64,000 bases of DNA from DATARH01 sp050246595 (GTDB lineage: Bacteria > Pseudomonadota > Alphaproteobacteria > ATCC43930 > CGMCC-115725): the NCBI GenBank assembly GCA_050246595.1, contig JBFWVT010000024.1, positions 1 to 64,000 of the forward strand, given 5' to 3'. This document shows, piece by piece, positions 17,231 through 26,289 of this stretch (positions are counted from its first letter, which is position 1; the number at the start of each line of letters is the position of its first letter). A program made the translations under genes and the position numbers. The notes beneath the pieces were generated by a model. The model had not been told where the DNA came from and ran no database searches. It saw nothing but the letters and a program-made list of their open reading frames with translations.

Positions 17231-18141
17231 ACGTGCACCTCCGCGGCCTTGAGCCGGCGCATCAGAATGATAACGAGCGGGATCAGCAATGGCAGCGCCG
17301 ACATCACGGCGGCGACGCCAAGCGGCGGGTTGCCCATCTCGAAGGCATTGCGGACACCGAGGGTCGCCAGCAGATGTGTCGAATTGGCAGGGCCGCCGCC
17401 GGTCACGAAGAAGATCGAGTTGAAGTCGCCAAGCAGGAAGATCGTCGCCAGCAGCGTCAGCACAAGATAGAGGTTCGCAAGCAGCGGGAACGTCACATAA
17501 AGGAACCGCTTCAACCCGGTCGCCCCGTCCACCGCCGCCGCGTCATACACTTCCTGCGAAATCGACATGCGCCCGGCAAGCAGAATGACCGTCCAGAAGG
17601 GCAACCATTTCCACAGATGCGCGTAAATCGCCGACCCAAGCGCGGTCCAACGGTCGTTGAGCCAGTACGGCCCTTCCAGCCCGAAGACGTGCCACAGGAA
17701 GTTGTTCACAAAACCCCACTCGCCGATCAGCATCCAGTGGATCGAAATGAACGACGGCAGCGCCGGCACCGCCCAGGGCAGAACAAACAGCATCAGCAGC
17801 GCCTTGACCCACCAGCCCTTGCGCATGAAGAAGCCGGACAGCAGCAGCCCGAAGAACAGCTTGAGGTTCACGCCGAATACAAGAAAAACCAGCGTATTGA
17901 CCAGGGTCTGCTGATAGATCGGATCGGCGAATAGCTGCGCGTACAGCTCAGGCGAGCTGCCCATCGACAACCCATAGTAGATCGGGTAGATGACGAATGC
18001 GAAGAATACGACGATATACGGAACGACAAATGCGATGGCCCACGCGTATTCCGAGCCGTGCAGACTGCCGCGCAGGGACTTCCACAATGATTGTCGCGGG
18101 ACGGCCGAGCGGCCGAGTTCCGCTGCAGAAACACTGGCCAT
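17227..18141 (-). CDS. ABC sugar transporter permease (CUT1, MalF/UgpA-like)
   Basis: This 304-residue inner-membrane permease is the second half of the import channel. It has hydrophobic segments throughout and an EAA-type loop QEVYDAAAVDGATGLKRFLY near residue 200. It follows the substrate-binding protein gene by 9 bases and overlaps the second permease by 4 bases. The solute cannot be assigned from the sequence. Confidence 0.9.
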   Translation of the reverse strand: MASVSAAELGRSAVPRQSLWKSLRGSLHGSEYAWAIAFVVPYIVVFFAFVIYPIYYGLSMGSSPELYAQLFADPIYQQTLVNTLVFLVFGVNLKLFFGLLLSGFFMRKGWWVKALLMLFVLPWAVPALPSFISIHWMLIGEWGFVNNFLWHVFGLEGPYWLNDRWTALGSAIYAHLWKWLPFWTVILLAGRMSISQEVYDAAAVDGATGLKRFLYVTFPLLANLYLVLTLLATIFLLGDFNSIFFVTGGGPANSTHLLATLGVRNAFEMGNPPLGVAAVMSALPLLIPLVIILMRRLKAAEVHV

Positions 18142-18150
18142 GATCGCCTC

Positions 18151-19527
18151 TCAGCCCGCCGCCATCGGGTGTTGCGCGAAGATCTCTTCAACTCGCTTGA
18201 GCGCCTTGTCGGCCGCGTCCTTTGGCGTCATGCCCTTCATGATGATATCGGCCCGCGCATTCCCCCAGACGTGATGGTTGCGGACATGCGACCAAGCCGG
18301 GTTGTAGGTGAAGAATTCAGGCATCGTCTCGCCGAGCACCGCTTGGTTGACGTATGACTTGCGGTGCGGGTCCTCGAACCACCAGGGATCGCCCTCGATG
18401 GCGGAGACCATTGGCGGCGCATTGCGTCCCAGGCCTGCCTTCAGCCACTCGTTGAGCACCGCTGGCTGGATCGCGAATTTCATAAAGTCCTTCGCGACCT
18501 CGATATTTTTCGCAACTTTCGGAATGAGGGCGGAGCCATTAGTGGCCACGCTGGTGATTTTTTTTCCGTTGTTGTCGAGCGCCAAGCCCATCGTTTCGAC
18601 GCTGTCGTACTCCTCCTTTCGTCCCGTTGACAGCAACGCGACCTCGGTCGAGATCGAGCCATCGAGGTCCATGACAATGACCTTTGAATGGAACGCGTTG
18701 TTATTGTCGGAATCGTTCCAGCTGATCGCGCTCGGCGGGATCACCCCTGCCTTGTAGAGGCCAGTCGGATATTCCAGCGCCTTGACTACCGCCTCGCGCA
18801 CTTGCGGGTCGTTGGCGTTCAGACTGCCGTCCGGACGGACCAGGTCGCGACCACCATAAGCGTTTAAAAAATAGTTGAACTGATTGTTGGTATCGCTGCC
18901 CGTCGTGCTCAACGTGAGGCCGACGCCATACATCTTGCGCATGCCCTGGGTGCGCAATTTCTTCTGCACCTCCCCGAAGAAGTCGTAATAGGCATTCCAC
19001 GTTTTCGGAAGATCCTCGATCGTGTAGCCCGCCTTTTCGAGCAGCGGCCGCCAGATCTTGTTTGTCAGAACCGACTGCGTATATGGTATCTGGTAGTAAC
19101 TACGTTGTTTGGTTGCGCTGTTGTAGCAGAACGCGGACCGCAGCGCCGTCTCGGTATAAAGCGACTTTTGCGTCTCGATGACGTCGGTGACGTCGGCCAG
19201 CATGTCCTGAAAGGCGAACAGCGTGCCGGCCTCAATCGGGCTGCTGATGGTCAGGTCGGGCACGAAGCCGCTGGTCAGCGCCGACACGATCTTCGTGCGC
19301 AGCGGCGCGAACGGGATGATGCTGTAATCGATCTTGTTGCCGCTGGCCTTCTCGTAATCCGCGACGGTTTTCTTGAACGAGATATCCTCGTTCTGGACGA
19401 AGCCCTGGACCCACCACACGGTCGCGGTCTTCGCCTGGGCGTTGGCGATATACGGGCGGGCCAGCGCCCCGGCCGCGGCAAACCCGATCGAACGGTTGAT
19501 CAGCGAGCGGCGTGTCATGCCAGCCAT
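18151..19527 (-). CDS. ABC transporter substrate-binding protein, Tat-exported
   Basis: This 458-residue periplasmic binding protein belongs to the extracellular solute-binding family 1 (carbohydrate type). The N-terminus MAGMTRRSLINRSIGFAAAG is a twin-arginine signal, with likely cleavage after the Ala-rich NAQA. The start at 19525-19527 is supported by GGAGGAA about 8 bases upstream; the open frame continues 29 codons further up but without a site. It is the first gene of the importer operon and is divergent from the flavin monooxygenase. Base composition is slightly lower in GC than its neighbours. Confidence 0.88.
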   Translation of the reverse strand: MAGMTRRSLINRSIGFAAAGALARPYIANAQAKTATVWWVQGFVQNEDISFKKTVADYEKASGNKIDYSIIPFAPLRTKIVSALTSGFVPDLTISSPIEAGTLFAFQDMLADVTDVIETQKSLYTETALRSAFCYNSATKQRSYYQIPYTQSVLTNKIWRPLLEKAGYTIEDLPKTWNAYYDFFGEVQKKLRTQGMRKMYGVGLTLSTTGSDTNNQFNYFLNAYGGRDLVRPDGSLNANDPQVREAVVKALEYPTGLYKAGVIPPSAISWNDSDNNNAFHSKVIVMDLDGSISTEVALLSTGRKEEYDSVETMGLALDNNGKKITSVATNGSALIPKVAKNIEVAKDFMKFAIQPAVLNEWLKAGLGRNAPPMVSAIEGDPWWFEDPHRKSYVNQAVLGETMPEFFTYNPAWSHVRNHHVWGNARADIIMKGMTPKDAADKALKRVEEIFAQHPMAAG

Positions 19528-19660
19528 GGCGCGATTCCTCCAATATGGCGGCCGGATGCGGCCGCTGCGGCTTTTCTGAGGCAATAGAACATGGCAGGTT
19601 GGTTCGAGAGTCAATGGCTATAAACATCATGGCTCGCCGACAGGGCGGCATAGGGTGCGA

Positions 19661-20878
19661 ATGAGGCGGTCGGCGAAAATCGCGATCATTGGCGGCGGCA
19701 TTGCCGGGCTGGCTGCTGCCCTGGCTCTGCACCGAAGCGGCATCGAGGTGGCGGTCTACGAACAGACCGGCGAACTATCCGAGATCGGCGCCGGCGTGCA
19801 GATGACGCCGAACGCGATGAAGGCACTGTTCGCGCTCGGTCTTGAAGAGGCCGCGATGCGCGTCGCCTTTGAGCCGGAAGGCCAGATCCTGCGCAGTTGG
19901 AAGAGCGGACGGCTGATCTATCGCGCCCCGGTGCGCGGTGTCTTCCGCGAGAAATTCGGGGCGCCGCATTGCTCGTTTCACCGCGCCGACCTGCTCTCGG
20001 TCCTCGCTGCGCCGCTGCCGTCCAACGTCGTCCGGCTTGGCGCCCGCGTTGTTGCGGTCGAGCTCGGCGTCCGGTCGGCGGCGGCGCGGTTTGCCGACGG
20101 CAGCGAGATCGAGGCCGATATCGTCGTCGGCGCCGACGGCATCCACTCGACCGTGCGCCGCCAGTTGTTCGGCGCCAACCAGCCGCGTTTCACCGGCTGC
20201 CTGTGCTGGCGCGGTCTGGTACCGGTCGAGCGCGTGCCGCCGGGTCTGATCGAGCCGTCATCGCTGAACTGGATGGGGCCGCACGGACACGTCGTGCATT
20301 ATTATGTCCGGCGCGGCGAGATGGTGAATTTTGTCGCGATCCACGATACCGACGACTGGACCGAGGAATCGTGGATCCGCGAGGCCGATCGCGGCGAGCT
20401 GATGGCCACCTACGCCGGCTGGCATGACAATCTGCTGCGCCTGTTCGAATGCAGCGACCGCTATTTCAAATGGGGTCTGTTCGACCGCGAGCCGCTGTCG
20501 CGATGGACCGAGGGGCGGGTGACATTGCTCGGCGACTCGGCGCACGCGATGCTGCCATTTCTGGCGCAGGGCGCGGCGATGGGGATCGAGGACGGGGTCG
20601 TGCTCGCCAAATGGGTGTCGCGCCTGTCGGACGATCTCGACGAGGCGCTGCGCCGCTACGAGGCGATGCGGGTGCCGCGCACAAAACGCGCCGTGCTCGG
20701 TTCGCGCGAGCGCGCCAGGCTCAACCACCTGCCATCGCGCTGGGCCCGTTTCAGGCGGGATGTCGAATACGCGGCGCGGCGCGTGATGTACCCCGACGGC
20801 ACCGCGCATCGCGTCGCCTGGCTCTACGGCTACGACGCGGCGGCCGACGAACATTACCGGATGCCCGAGGCGGCGTAG
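19661..20878 (+). CDS. FAD-dependent monooxygenase (salicylate-hydroxylase-like)
   Basis: This 405-residue class A flavoprotein hydroxylase has an N-terminal Rossmann motif IAIIGGGIAGLAAALAL for FAD. The DG motif is VVGADGIHSTVR (about residues 155-166), and the GD motif is VTLLGDSAHAMLPFLAQGAA (about 285-305). These enzymes hydroxylate aromatic acids with NAD(P)H and O2. The substrate is unknown; there are no ring-cleavage genes nearby. Start choice between GTG 19655 and ATG 19661 is open; the ATG is used here. Confidence 0.85.
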   Translation: MRRSAKIAIIGGGIAGLAAALALHRSGIEVAVYEQTGELSEIGAGVQMTPNAMKALFALGLEEAAMRVAFEPEGQILRSWKSGRLIYRAPVRGVFREKFGAPHCSFHRADLLSVLAAPLPSNVVRLGARVVAVELGVRSAAARFADGSEIEADIVVGADGIHSTVRRQLFGANQPRFTGCLCWRGLVPVERVPPGLIEPSSLNWMGPHGHVVHYYVRRGEMVNFVAIHDTDDWTEESWIREADRGELMATYAGWHDNLLRLFECSDRYFKWGLFDREPLSRWTEGRVTLLGDSAHAMLPFLAQGAAMGIEDGVVLAKWVSRLSDDLDEALRRYEAMRVPRTKRAVLGSRERARLNHLPSRWARFRRDVEYAARRVMYPDGTAHRVAWLYGYDAAADEHYRMPEAA

Positions 20879-21034
20879 CCGGTTGTACCGCGACCATGCC
20901 GCGGAACGCCCGGTTCCGACCGTTGCCAACAGAACTGCACCCCGCCGTTTCTGGACAACGCAAGCCGATGCCTCCTATTTTGCGCGAGCGTTCTGCGCCA
21001 TGACCCTCGCGGGTCCGATGCACAGGAGGGTTCG

Positions 21035-22240
21035 GTGTCCGGCGTCCTTGACGGTATTCGCGTTCTCGATTTCGGGCGCTACATCGCCGGGCCGTTCTGC
21101 GCCGCGCTGTTGGGCGATCTCGGCGCCGAGGTGATCCGCGTCGAGCGGATCGGCGGCGGCGAGGACCGCCCGTTCATCCCGGTCGGCGCCGATCCTGCCA
21201 GCGACCCGAATGCGGGCGGCGGCGCGATGTTCCTGGCGATGAACCGCAACAAGCTCGGCATGACCTTGGACCCGGCGGCGCCAAAGGGCCGCGAGATCGT
21301 GCGAAAACTCGTCGCCACCGCCGATGTCGTTGTCGCCAATCTGCCGCCCGCGGTGCTGCGCTCGCTCGCACTCGATCTCGACAGCCTGCGCCAAACCAGG
21401 CCCGACATCATCCTGACCACCGTGACCGGGTTCGGCGCCGGCGGGCCGCTCAGCAACAAGCACGGTTTCGATGGCATCGGCCAGGCGATGAGCGGCGCCG
21501 TGTACCTGTCCGGTTTCCCGGAGCAGCCGATCGCCAGCAAGGTGCCGTGGGTCGATTTCGGCACGGCCTGCCTGTCGGCCTTTGGCACGATGGCGGCGCT
21601 TTACGAGCGCGGCAAGACCGGAACAGGGCAGAAGGTCGAGGGCGCGCTGCTGCGCACCGCGGTCGCCTTCGCCAATTCGCTGCTGATCGAACAGTCGCTG
21701 ACCCAGGCGAACCGGGTCGCGACCGTCAATCGCGGTTTCAACTCGGCCCCGGCCGATTATTATCGCACAAAGGACGGCTGGATCGTCGCGACCGTGATCG
21801 GCCAGCCGATGTTCCGGCGCTGGTGCCGAATGGTCGGCGCGGAGGATTTTCTGGCTGATCCGCGCTTTGCCGACGACCAGTCGCGCGCCGATCATGGCGA
21901 GGAAATCTCAGCACGGATGAGCGCGTGGTGCGCCGAGCGGACCTGCGCGAAGGCTCTGGCCGAACTCGAACAGGCCAGCATCGTCGCCGGTCAGGTCTAT
22001 TCGCCGCAGCAGGCGCTCGACGACGCGCATATCCGCGCCGCGCACCTGCTCGAAGACCGCGATTATCCGGGTCTCGACCGCACCGTGCCGCTGGCCCCGA
22101 CCCCGATCGACTTGTCGGAGACGCCGGGCACGTATCGCCGTCCGGCGCCGTTGCTCGGCGAGCACACCGAACAGATCCTCGCCAGGCTTGGCTACGCGGC
22201 GGACGAGATCGCCGCGCTGCGCGCCGAGGGAGTCGTCTGA
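21035..22240 (+). CDS. class III CoA-transferase (CaiB/BaiF family)
   Basis: This 401-residue protein moves CoA between carboxylic acids through an aspartyl-CoA thioester. The N-terminus contains GIRVLDFGRYIAGPFCAALL and GAEVIRVE. The candidate catalytic Asp lies in VPWVDFGTACLS (about residue 172). The GTG start at 21035 is supported by AGGAGG 5 bases upstream. Its stop overlaps the greB start by one base. Substrate acids cannot be named; a second family member lies at 27844-29037. Confidence 0.87.
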   Translation: MSGVLDGIRVLDFGRYIAGPFCAALLGDLGAEVIRVERIGGGEDRPFIPVGADPASDPNAGGGAMFLAMNRNKLGMTLDPAAPKGREIVRKLVATADVVVANLPPAVLRSLALDLDSLRQTRPDIILTTVTGFGAGGPLSNKHGFDGIGQAMSGAVYLSGFPEQPIASKVPWVDFGTACLSAFGTMAALYERGKTGTGQKVEGALLRTAVAFANSLLIEQSLTQANRVATVNRGFNSAPADYYRTKDGWIVATVIGQPMFRRWCRMVGAEDFLADPRFADDQSRADHGEEISARMSAWCAERTCAKALAELEQASIVAGQVYSPQQALDDAHIRAAHLLEDRDYPGLDRTVPLAPTPIDLSETPGTYRRPAPLLGEHTEQILARLGYAADEIAALRAEGVV

Positions 22241-22806
22241 TGAGCAAAGCCTTTGTCAAGGAAAGCGACGGCGACACGGCCGATCTGCCCGATGACGCGC
22301 CGGCGATCCCGAAAGGCGTCAGGAATTACATCACCCCGGCCGGACATCGCCGAATGCAGGACGAGCTGCGCCGCCTGCTGAACGAGGAGCGGCCGAAAAC
22401 CGTCGAGATCGTTTCCTGGGCCGCCGGCAACGGCGACCGTTCGGAAAACGGCGATTACCTTTACGGCAAAAAAAAGCTGCGCGAGATCGACCGGCGCATC
22501 CGTTTTCTGACCAAGCGGCTGGAAAGCGCCGAAATCGTCGATCCGAGCCGGCAGACGCGGCGCGACCAGGTGTTTTTCGGCGCCACCGTGACCTATGCCG
22601 GGAGCGATGAGGCCGAGAGGACGGTCACGATCGTCGGGATCGACGAGGTCGATCCCGAGCGCGGCCGGGTGAGCTGGATTTCTCCGATTGCCCGCGCGCT
22701 GCTGAAGGCGCACGAAGGCGATGTCGTCGAGCTGCGCACCCCGTCCGGTATCGAGCCGATCGAAATCGTCGAGATCCGCTACGGCGCGGCCGAGCCTGAC
22801 GCATAG
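22240..22806 (+). CDS. greB: transcription elongation factor GreB
   Basis: This 188-residue factor stimulates RNA polymerase to cleave backtracked transcripts. The coiled-coil domain contains GNGDRSENGDYLYGKKKLRE, with the acidic tip residues, and a C-terminal FKBP-like GreA/GreB domain follows. The residues at the tip and WISPIARALLKAHEGDVVEL fit GreB better than GreA. About 25 extra residues precede the conserved YITPAGHRRM. The ATG shares its first base with the CoA-transferase stop, so the two genes are co-translated. Confidence 0.9.
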   Translation: MSKAFVKESDGDTADLPDDAPAIPKGVRNYITPAGHRRMQDELRRLLNEERPKTVEIVSWAAGNGDRSENGDYLYGKKKLREIDRRIRFLTKRLESAEIVDPSRQTRRDQVFFGATVTYAGSDEAERTVTIVGIDEVDPERGRVSWISPIARALLKAHEGDVVELRTPSGIEPIEIVEIRYGAAEPDA

Positions 22807-22823
22807 CCGTCCTTTCCGGTTTC

Positions 22824-23705
22824 TTAAGCGCTCTCGATTTCCGCGGTGTCCAATCTTCCGACGGCCGCCGTCTTGACCGGCACGACGGTCGCCAGCGCCT
22901 CGAATTCGCTGGGATCATGCGCGCAGAACAGCCCGATTTCGCCGTCATGCGCCTGCTTCAAGTCGCGCAGGCGCCGCTGATTGGCGAGCCGGGCCGCGCG
23001 ATTAACCTCCATCAGTTTCTGATAGGCGCGCAGCATCGGCGTGCAGTGATAACCGCGCGGGTCCATTTCGCCGTGGTAGAAATAGGCGTCGCCGGCGTGC
23101 AGCAGCCAGCTTTCCGGTCCGCGTATCGCGATCCCGGCATGTCCGACCGTATGGCCGGCGAGCGGCACGATCAGGATTTCCGGCGGCAATCCGGCCAGAT
23201 CGCGCACGCACTCGAACCCGAACCAGCGCTCGCCCGAGGCGCGGTAGCGGCGCCATTTAACGATATCGTCCCACTGCGCCGGCCGGTAGCGGTTACGATC
23301 GAGCAGCGAGGGCCGTAAGGTAGCAGCGCGCAATTCGGAATCCATGACATGCACGGTTGCGTTCGGGGAATCCTCGATGCCGCCGGCATGGTCGAAATCG
23401 AGATGCGTCAGGACGATGTGGCGCACGTCGTCAGGCCGCAATCCGAGGCGTTCGATCTGGCGCTTTGCGGTCTGCTCGGGCCGCAACTGCACCCGGTTCG
23501 CGTTTCGGAAGAACGCGCTGAGCCGCCGTGGCCTGGCAACGTCGCCGAGACCGAACCCGGTATCGACCAGCACAAGGCTGTCCGCCGCCTCGATCAACAG
23601 ACAATGGCAGACGATCGTCGCCGGACCGAGACCCGACGTCACCCCGTCCCACAGGTGCCCGCCATAGGGGCACATCGAGCCGCAGCTGAGATGATGGATG
23701 CGCAT
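22824..23705 (-). CDS. metallo-beta-lactamase-fold hydrolase (AHL-lactonase-like)
   Basis: This 293-residue protein resembles quorum-quenching lactonases of the AttM/AiiA group. The metal motif reads HLDFDH (His101, Asp103, Asp105, His106), whereas characterised lactonases have HxHxDH, so one metal-binding His is replaced by Asp. Further ligands appear in LAGHTVGHAG and LLHAGDAYFY. Lactonase activity is therefore uncertain. The start is the ATG at 23703-23705; a TTG 9 bases upstream is possible. It converges with greB. Confidence 0.75.
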   Translation of the reverse strand: MRIHHLSCGSMCPYGGHLWDGVTSGLGPATIVCHCLLIEAADSLVLVDTGFGLGDVARPRRLSAFFRNANRVQLRPEQTAKRQIERLGLRPDDVRHIVLTHLDFDHAGGIEDSPNATVHVMDSELRAATLRPSLLDRNRYRPAQWDDIVKWRRYRASGERWFGFECVRDLAGLPPEILIVPLAGHTVGHAGIAIRGPESWLLHAGDAYFYHGEMDPRGYHCTPMLRAYQKLMEVNRAARLANQRRLRDLKQAHDGEIGLFCAHDPSEFEALATVVPVKTAAVGRLDTAEIESA

Positions 23706-23820
23706 GACCCGCAAACGCCGGCCGCTCCGGAGGGTATTCGCGCGCCGCCAAACGGTGCCGATGCCGGCGGATAAATCATCCTTCTGGCGAAGTCCGGTCT
23801 CCGCGTGCGGCGTGGCATCA

Positions 23821-25059
23821 TCACAGCAGCATTCCGACCATCGCGCCGCTCATGCAGGTGGCCAGCGTGCCCGACAGGATCGAGCGCAGACCAAGCTCGA
23901 CGATTTCGGCGCGGCGCTCCGGCACCATCGCACCCATCCCGCCGATCAGGATGCCGAGACTGCCGAAATTCGCGAAACCGCACAGCGCGTAGGTCAGGAT
24001 CAGCCGCGACTCCGCGCTCAGCGCCTCGGGCGGCAGCTTCGCCAGATCGACATAGGCGACGAACTCGTTGAGCACGGTTTTTGTCGCCATCAATGACGCG
24101 GCGGCGGCGGTGTCCGGGCCGGGGATGCCGATCAGCCACATCACCGGCCGGAACGCATAGGCAAAAAGGCGCTGCAACGAGATCCTGTCGCCGCCGATCT
24201 CGGGCAGGAGACCCAGGATAAAATTGGCGAGACTGACCAGCGCGATCGTCACGATCAGCATCGCGATGATGTTGAGAAGAAATACGATGCCGTCGCTCGT
24301 GCCCTTGGCGACAGCGTCCATCGCGCTGACCGGCGGATCGGCGAGCGCGAGTTGCGACCCGGAAGACGGGTCCGGGCGGAACGGCACCATCAGCGCCCCG
24401 ATCGCCAGCGCGGCCGGGGTGCTGATGACGGCGGCGGCCAGGATATGGCCGAGCGCGCCGGGGATCACCGGGCCGATCAGCGACGCGTACAGCACCATCA
24501 CGGTGCCGGCGATGCCGGCCATCCCGCAGCTCATCAACGCGAACAACTCGCCACGTTCGAGCTTTGCCAGATAGGGCCGGATCAACAGCGGCGCTTCGAT
24601 ATGCCCGACAAAGATATGAACCGCCGCGCCGAGACCGAGCGGCCCCCCGACCCCGACCGTGCGGCGCAAGACCCAGGCGAAAACCTGCACGATGCGTTGC
24701 AGGATGCCCCAGTAGAACAGCAAGGTCGCCAGCGCGCTGACGACCAGCACCATTGGCAGCGCGCGAAACGCAAAGATATAGGCCGCGCCGGGTTTGGTCT
24801 CGGCGAACGGCAACTCGCCGCCGCCGAGATAACCGAACACAAACCCGGTGCCGGCCTCGGTCGCCTTCTGGATCGCCTCGACCGCGTGCGTCAGCAGCAG
24901 AAACGCCGCCGCGGCCGGCGGGAATTTGAGGAACAGAACCGCCAGCCCGGCTTGCAACGCCACCCCGGCGAAGACGAGCCGCCATGCGACGCGATGCCGG
25001 TCCTCGCTGATAGCCCAGCAGAAGGCGAGGATTGCGGCGATGCCGAACAGGGGGCGCAT
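23821..25059 (-). CDS. concentrative nucleoside transporter (CNT/NupC family)
   Basis: This 412-residue inner-membrane ion-coupled nucleoside importer carries the family motifs. ATKTVLNEFVAY, with the ribose-binding Glu, and CGFANFGSLGILIGG are well conserved. The GQTEAPL motif that contacts the base in vcCNT reads GHIEAPL here (152-158), keeping the Glu but changing Gln and Thr. Some change in base preference is possible. It stands alone on the minus strand, downstream of a palindromic repeat. Confidence 0.87.
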   Translation of the reverse strand: MRPLFGIAAILAFCWAISEDRHRVAWRLVFAGVALQAGLAVLFLKFPPAAAAFLLLTHAVEAIQKATEAGTGFVFGYLGGGELPFAETKPGAAYIFAFRALPMVLVVSALATLLFYWGILQRIVQVFAWVLRRTVGVGGPLGLGAAVHIFVGHIEAPLLIRPYLAKLERGELFALMSCGMAGIAGTVMVLYASLIGPVIPGALGHILAAAVISTPAALAIGALMVPFRPDPSSGSQLALADPPVSAMDAVAKGTSDGIVFLLNIIAMLIVTIALVSLANFILGLLPEIGGDRISLQRLFAYAFRPVMWLIGIPGPDTAAAASLMATKTVLNEFVAYVDLAKLPPEALSAESRLILTYALCGFANFGSLGILIGGMGAMVPERRAEIVELGLRSILSGTLATCMSGAMVGMLL

Positions 25060-25072
25060 TCGCGGCTACCCC

Positions 25073-25205
25073 CCCTCTCCGCCCCCGGGGGCGGAGAGGG
25101 TCGGGGTGAGGTGGAGGATTCCAGGGCGATGGCCGATACCCACCTCACCCTCCCAGCGCTCCGCGCCGGGCCCCTCCCTCTCCCCCCTAAAGGGCGGAGA
25201 GGGAT
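25073..25205. repeat. palindromic intergenic repeat, copy 2
   Basis: This second copy of the element at 5510-5654 has the same arms (ccctctccgccc / gggcggagaggg) and inner arms (gtgaggtgg / cccacctcac), with differing hairpin tips. It fills the gap between the nucleoside transporter start and the cyclase-family stop. Confidence 0.8.
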
Positions 25206-25208
25206 TTA

Positions 25209-26267
25209 TCACACTGTTGCGATCGCGTTGGCCGGCGAGCCGACCGCGCCCGGCAGACGCAGCGGCGGGGCGGTCAGCAGAAACCGCGAGCGGCGGTTGG
25301 CGCGCAGCCAGTCGGCGAGGTCGGATAACAGCCAGATCTCACCGAGATAGACCCCGAGCTTGAACAGGCAATGCGCGTGCAATGGCAGAAAGGCGCAATG
25401 GTCCTCGCCCTCGCAGGGTCGCGACGGCAGCGCCTCGACCGCGACATTGTCCGAGATCAGCGCCACCAGCCCGGATTTCGTGATCCAGTTCAGCAGCCGC
25501 TCGTCGCGGCCGTCGAGCGCCGCGCCGGGATTGGCTTTTACCATTTCCGGGTCGGGGTCTTTTCCCATCCCGAGAATGACCCGGTCAAACCCGGTGCGCA
25601 GACAGACGAGATCGCCCTCCTCAACCGCGATCCTGTCGGCTTCCATCACCCGCATCAGCTCGTCGAAGGAAACAAATTTCTCGCTGCGGCCGAAATGCGC
25701 TTCGAGATCGATCATGACGCCGCGGCCCTGCATGCCGTGCGCCGCCATATTGGCGATCGACAGTACGGTGGCGCCGAGATGCCCGCCGGCGCGCTCGACG
25801 GCCTGCCCGTCACGGTACTCGACCGGTCCGGCGATGTGCTCGCCGGCGCGATAACCGTTGTAGAAGACGATCTCCGGCACCCCGTCGCCGTCGGCGTCGA
25901 ACAATTGCCCGACATGCGCCAGACTGTCCCACTGCGTCGAGTATTGCAGCGTCAGCAGGACCTGGTCGTCGCAGATCACATCGAGCAGTTTCGGATCGTC
26001 GCGGCCCAACGGATAGGTCATGTTCGGCATGCCGTTGCGCTCGGTCGGCATCAGCTCCGGCGGGTGGCGACGCGGGTTGACGACGGTTTTTCCCGGATAG
26101 TCAAGCGGCAACGACAGACAGAAGGTTTTCCCCTCCTTGACCTCGGCAATACCCTTCAGAACCTTGTCGGGGGTCAAGAGATTCAGGCGGCCGAGCTGAT
26201 CGTCGGGACCCCAATCGCCCCAGGTCGAGCCGGCCGGGCGGCGCTTCCAGCGCGAGTTTTCGGGCAT
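25209..26267 (-). CDS. cyclase-family metal-dependent hydrolase (kynurenine-formamidase-like)
   Basis: This 352-residue member of the cyclase/formamidase superfamily has the metal-binding pattern as TQWDSLAHV (in place of the small-cyclase HxGTHxD) and a later His-rich stretch FLPLHAHCLFKLGV. Family members hydrolyse N-formyl-kynurenine or isatin-like amides. The ATG at 26265-26267 is chosen because AAAGGAGG precedes it by 8 bases. It lies 22 bases downstream of the GST-like gene on the same strand and may belong to that operon. Confidence 0.8.
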   Translation of the reverse strand: MPENSRWKRRPAGSTWGDWGPDDQLGRLNLLTPDKVLKGIAEVKEGKTFCLSLPLDYPGKTVVNPRRHPPELMPTERNGMPNMTYPLGRDDPKLLDVICDDQVLLTLQYSTQWDSLAHVGQLFDADGDGVPEIVFYNGYRAGEHIAGPVEYRDGQAVERAGGHLGATVLSIANMAAHGMQGRGVMIDLEAHFGRSEKFVSFDELMRVMEADRIAVEEGDLVCLRTGFDRVILGMGKDPDPEMVKANPGAALDGRDERLLNWITKSGLVALISDNVAVEALPSRPCEGEDHCAFLPLHAHCLFKLGVYLGEIWLLSDLADWLRANRRSRFLLTAPPLRLPGAVGSPANAIATV

Positions 26268-26289
26268 CTCGGTTCCTCCTTTGATCGGG

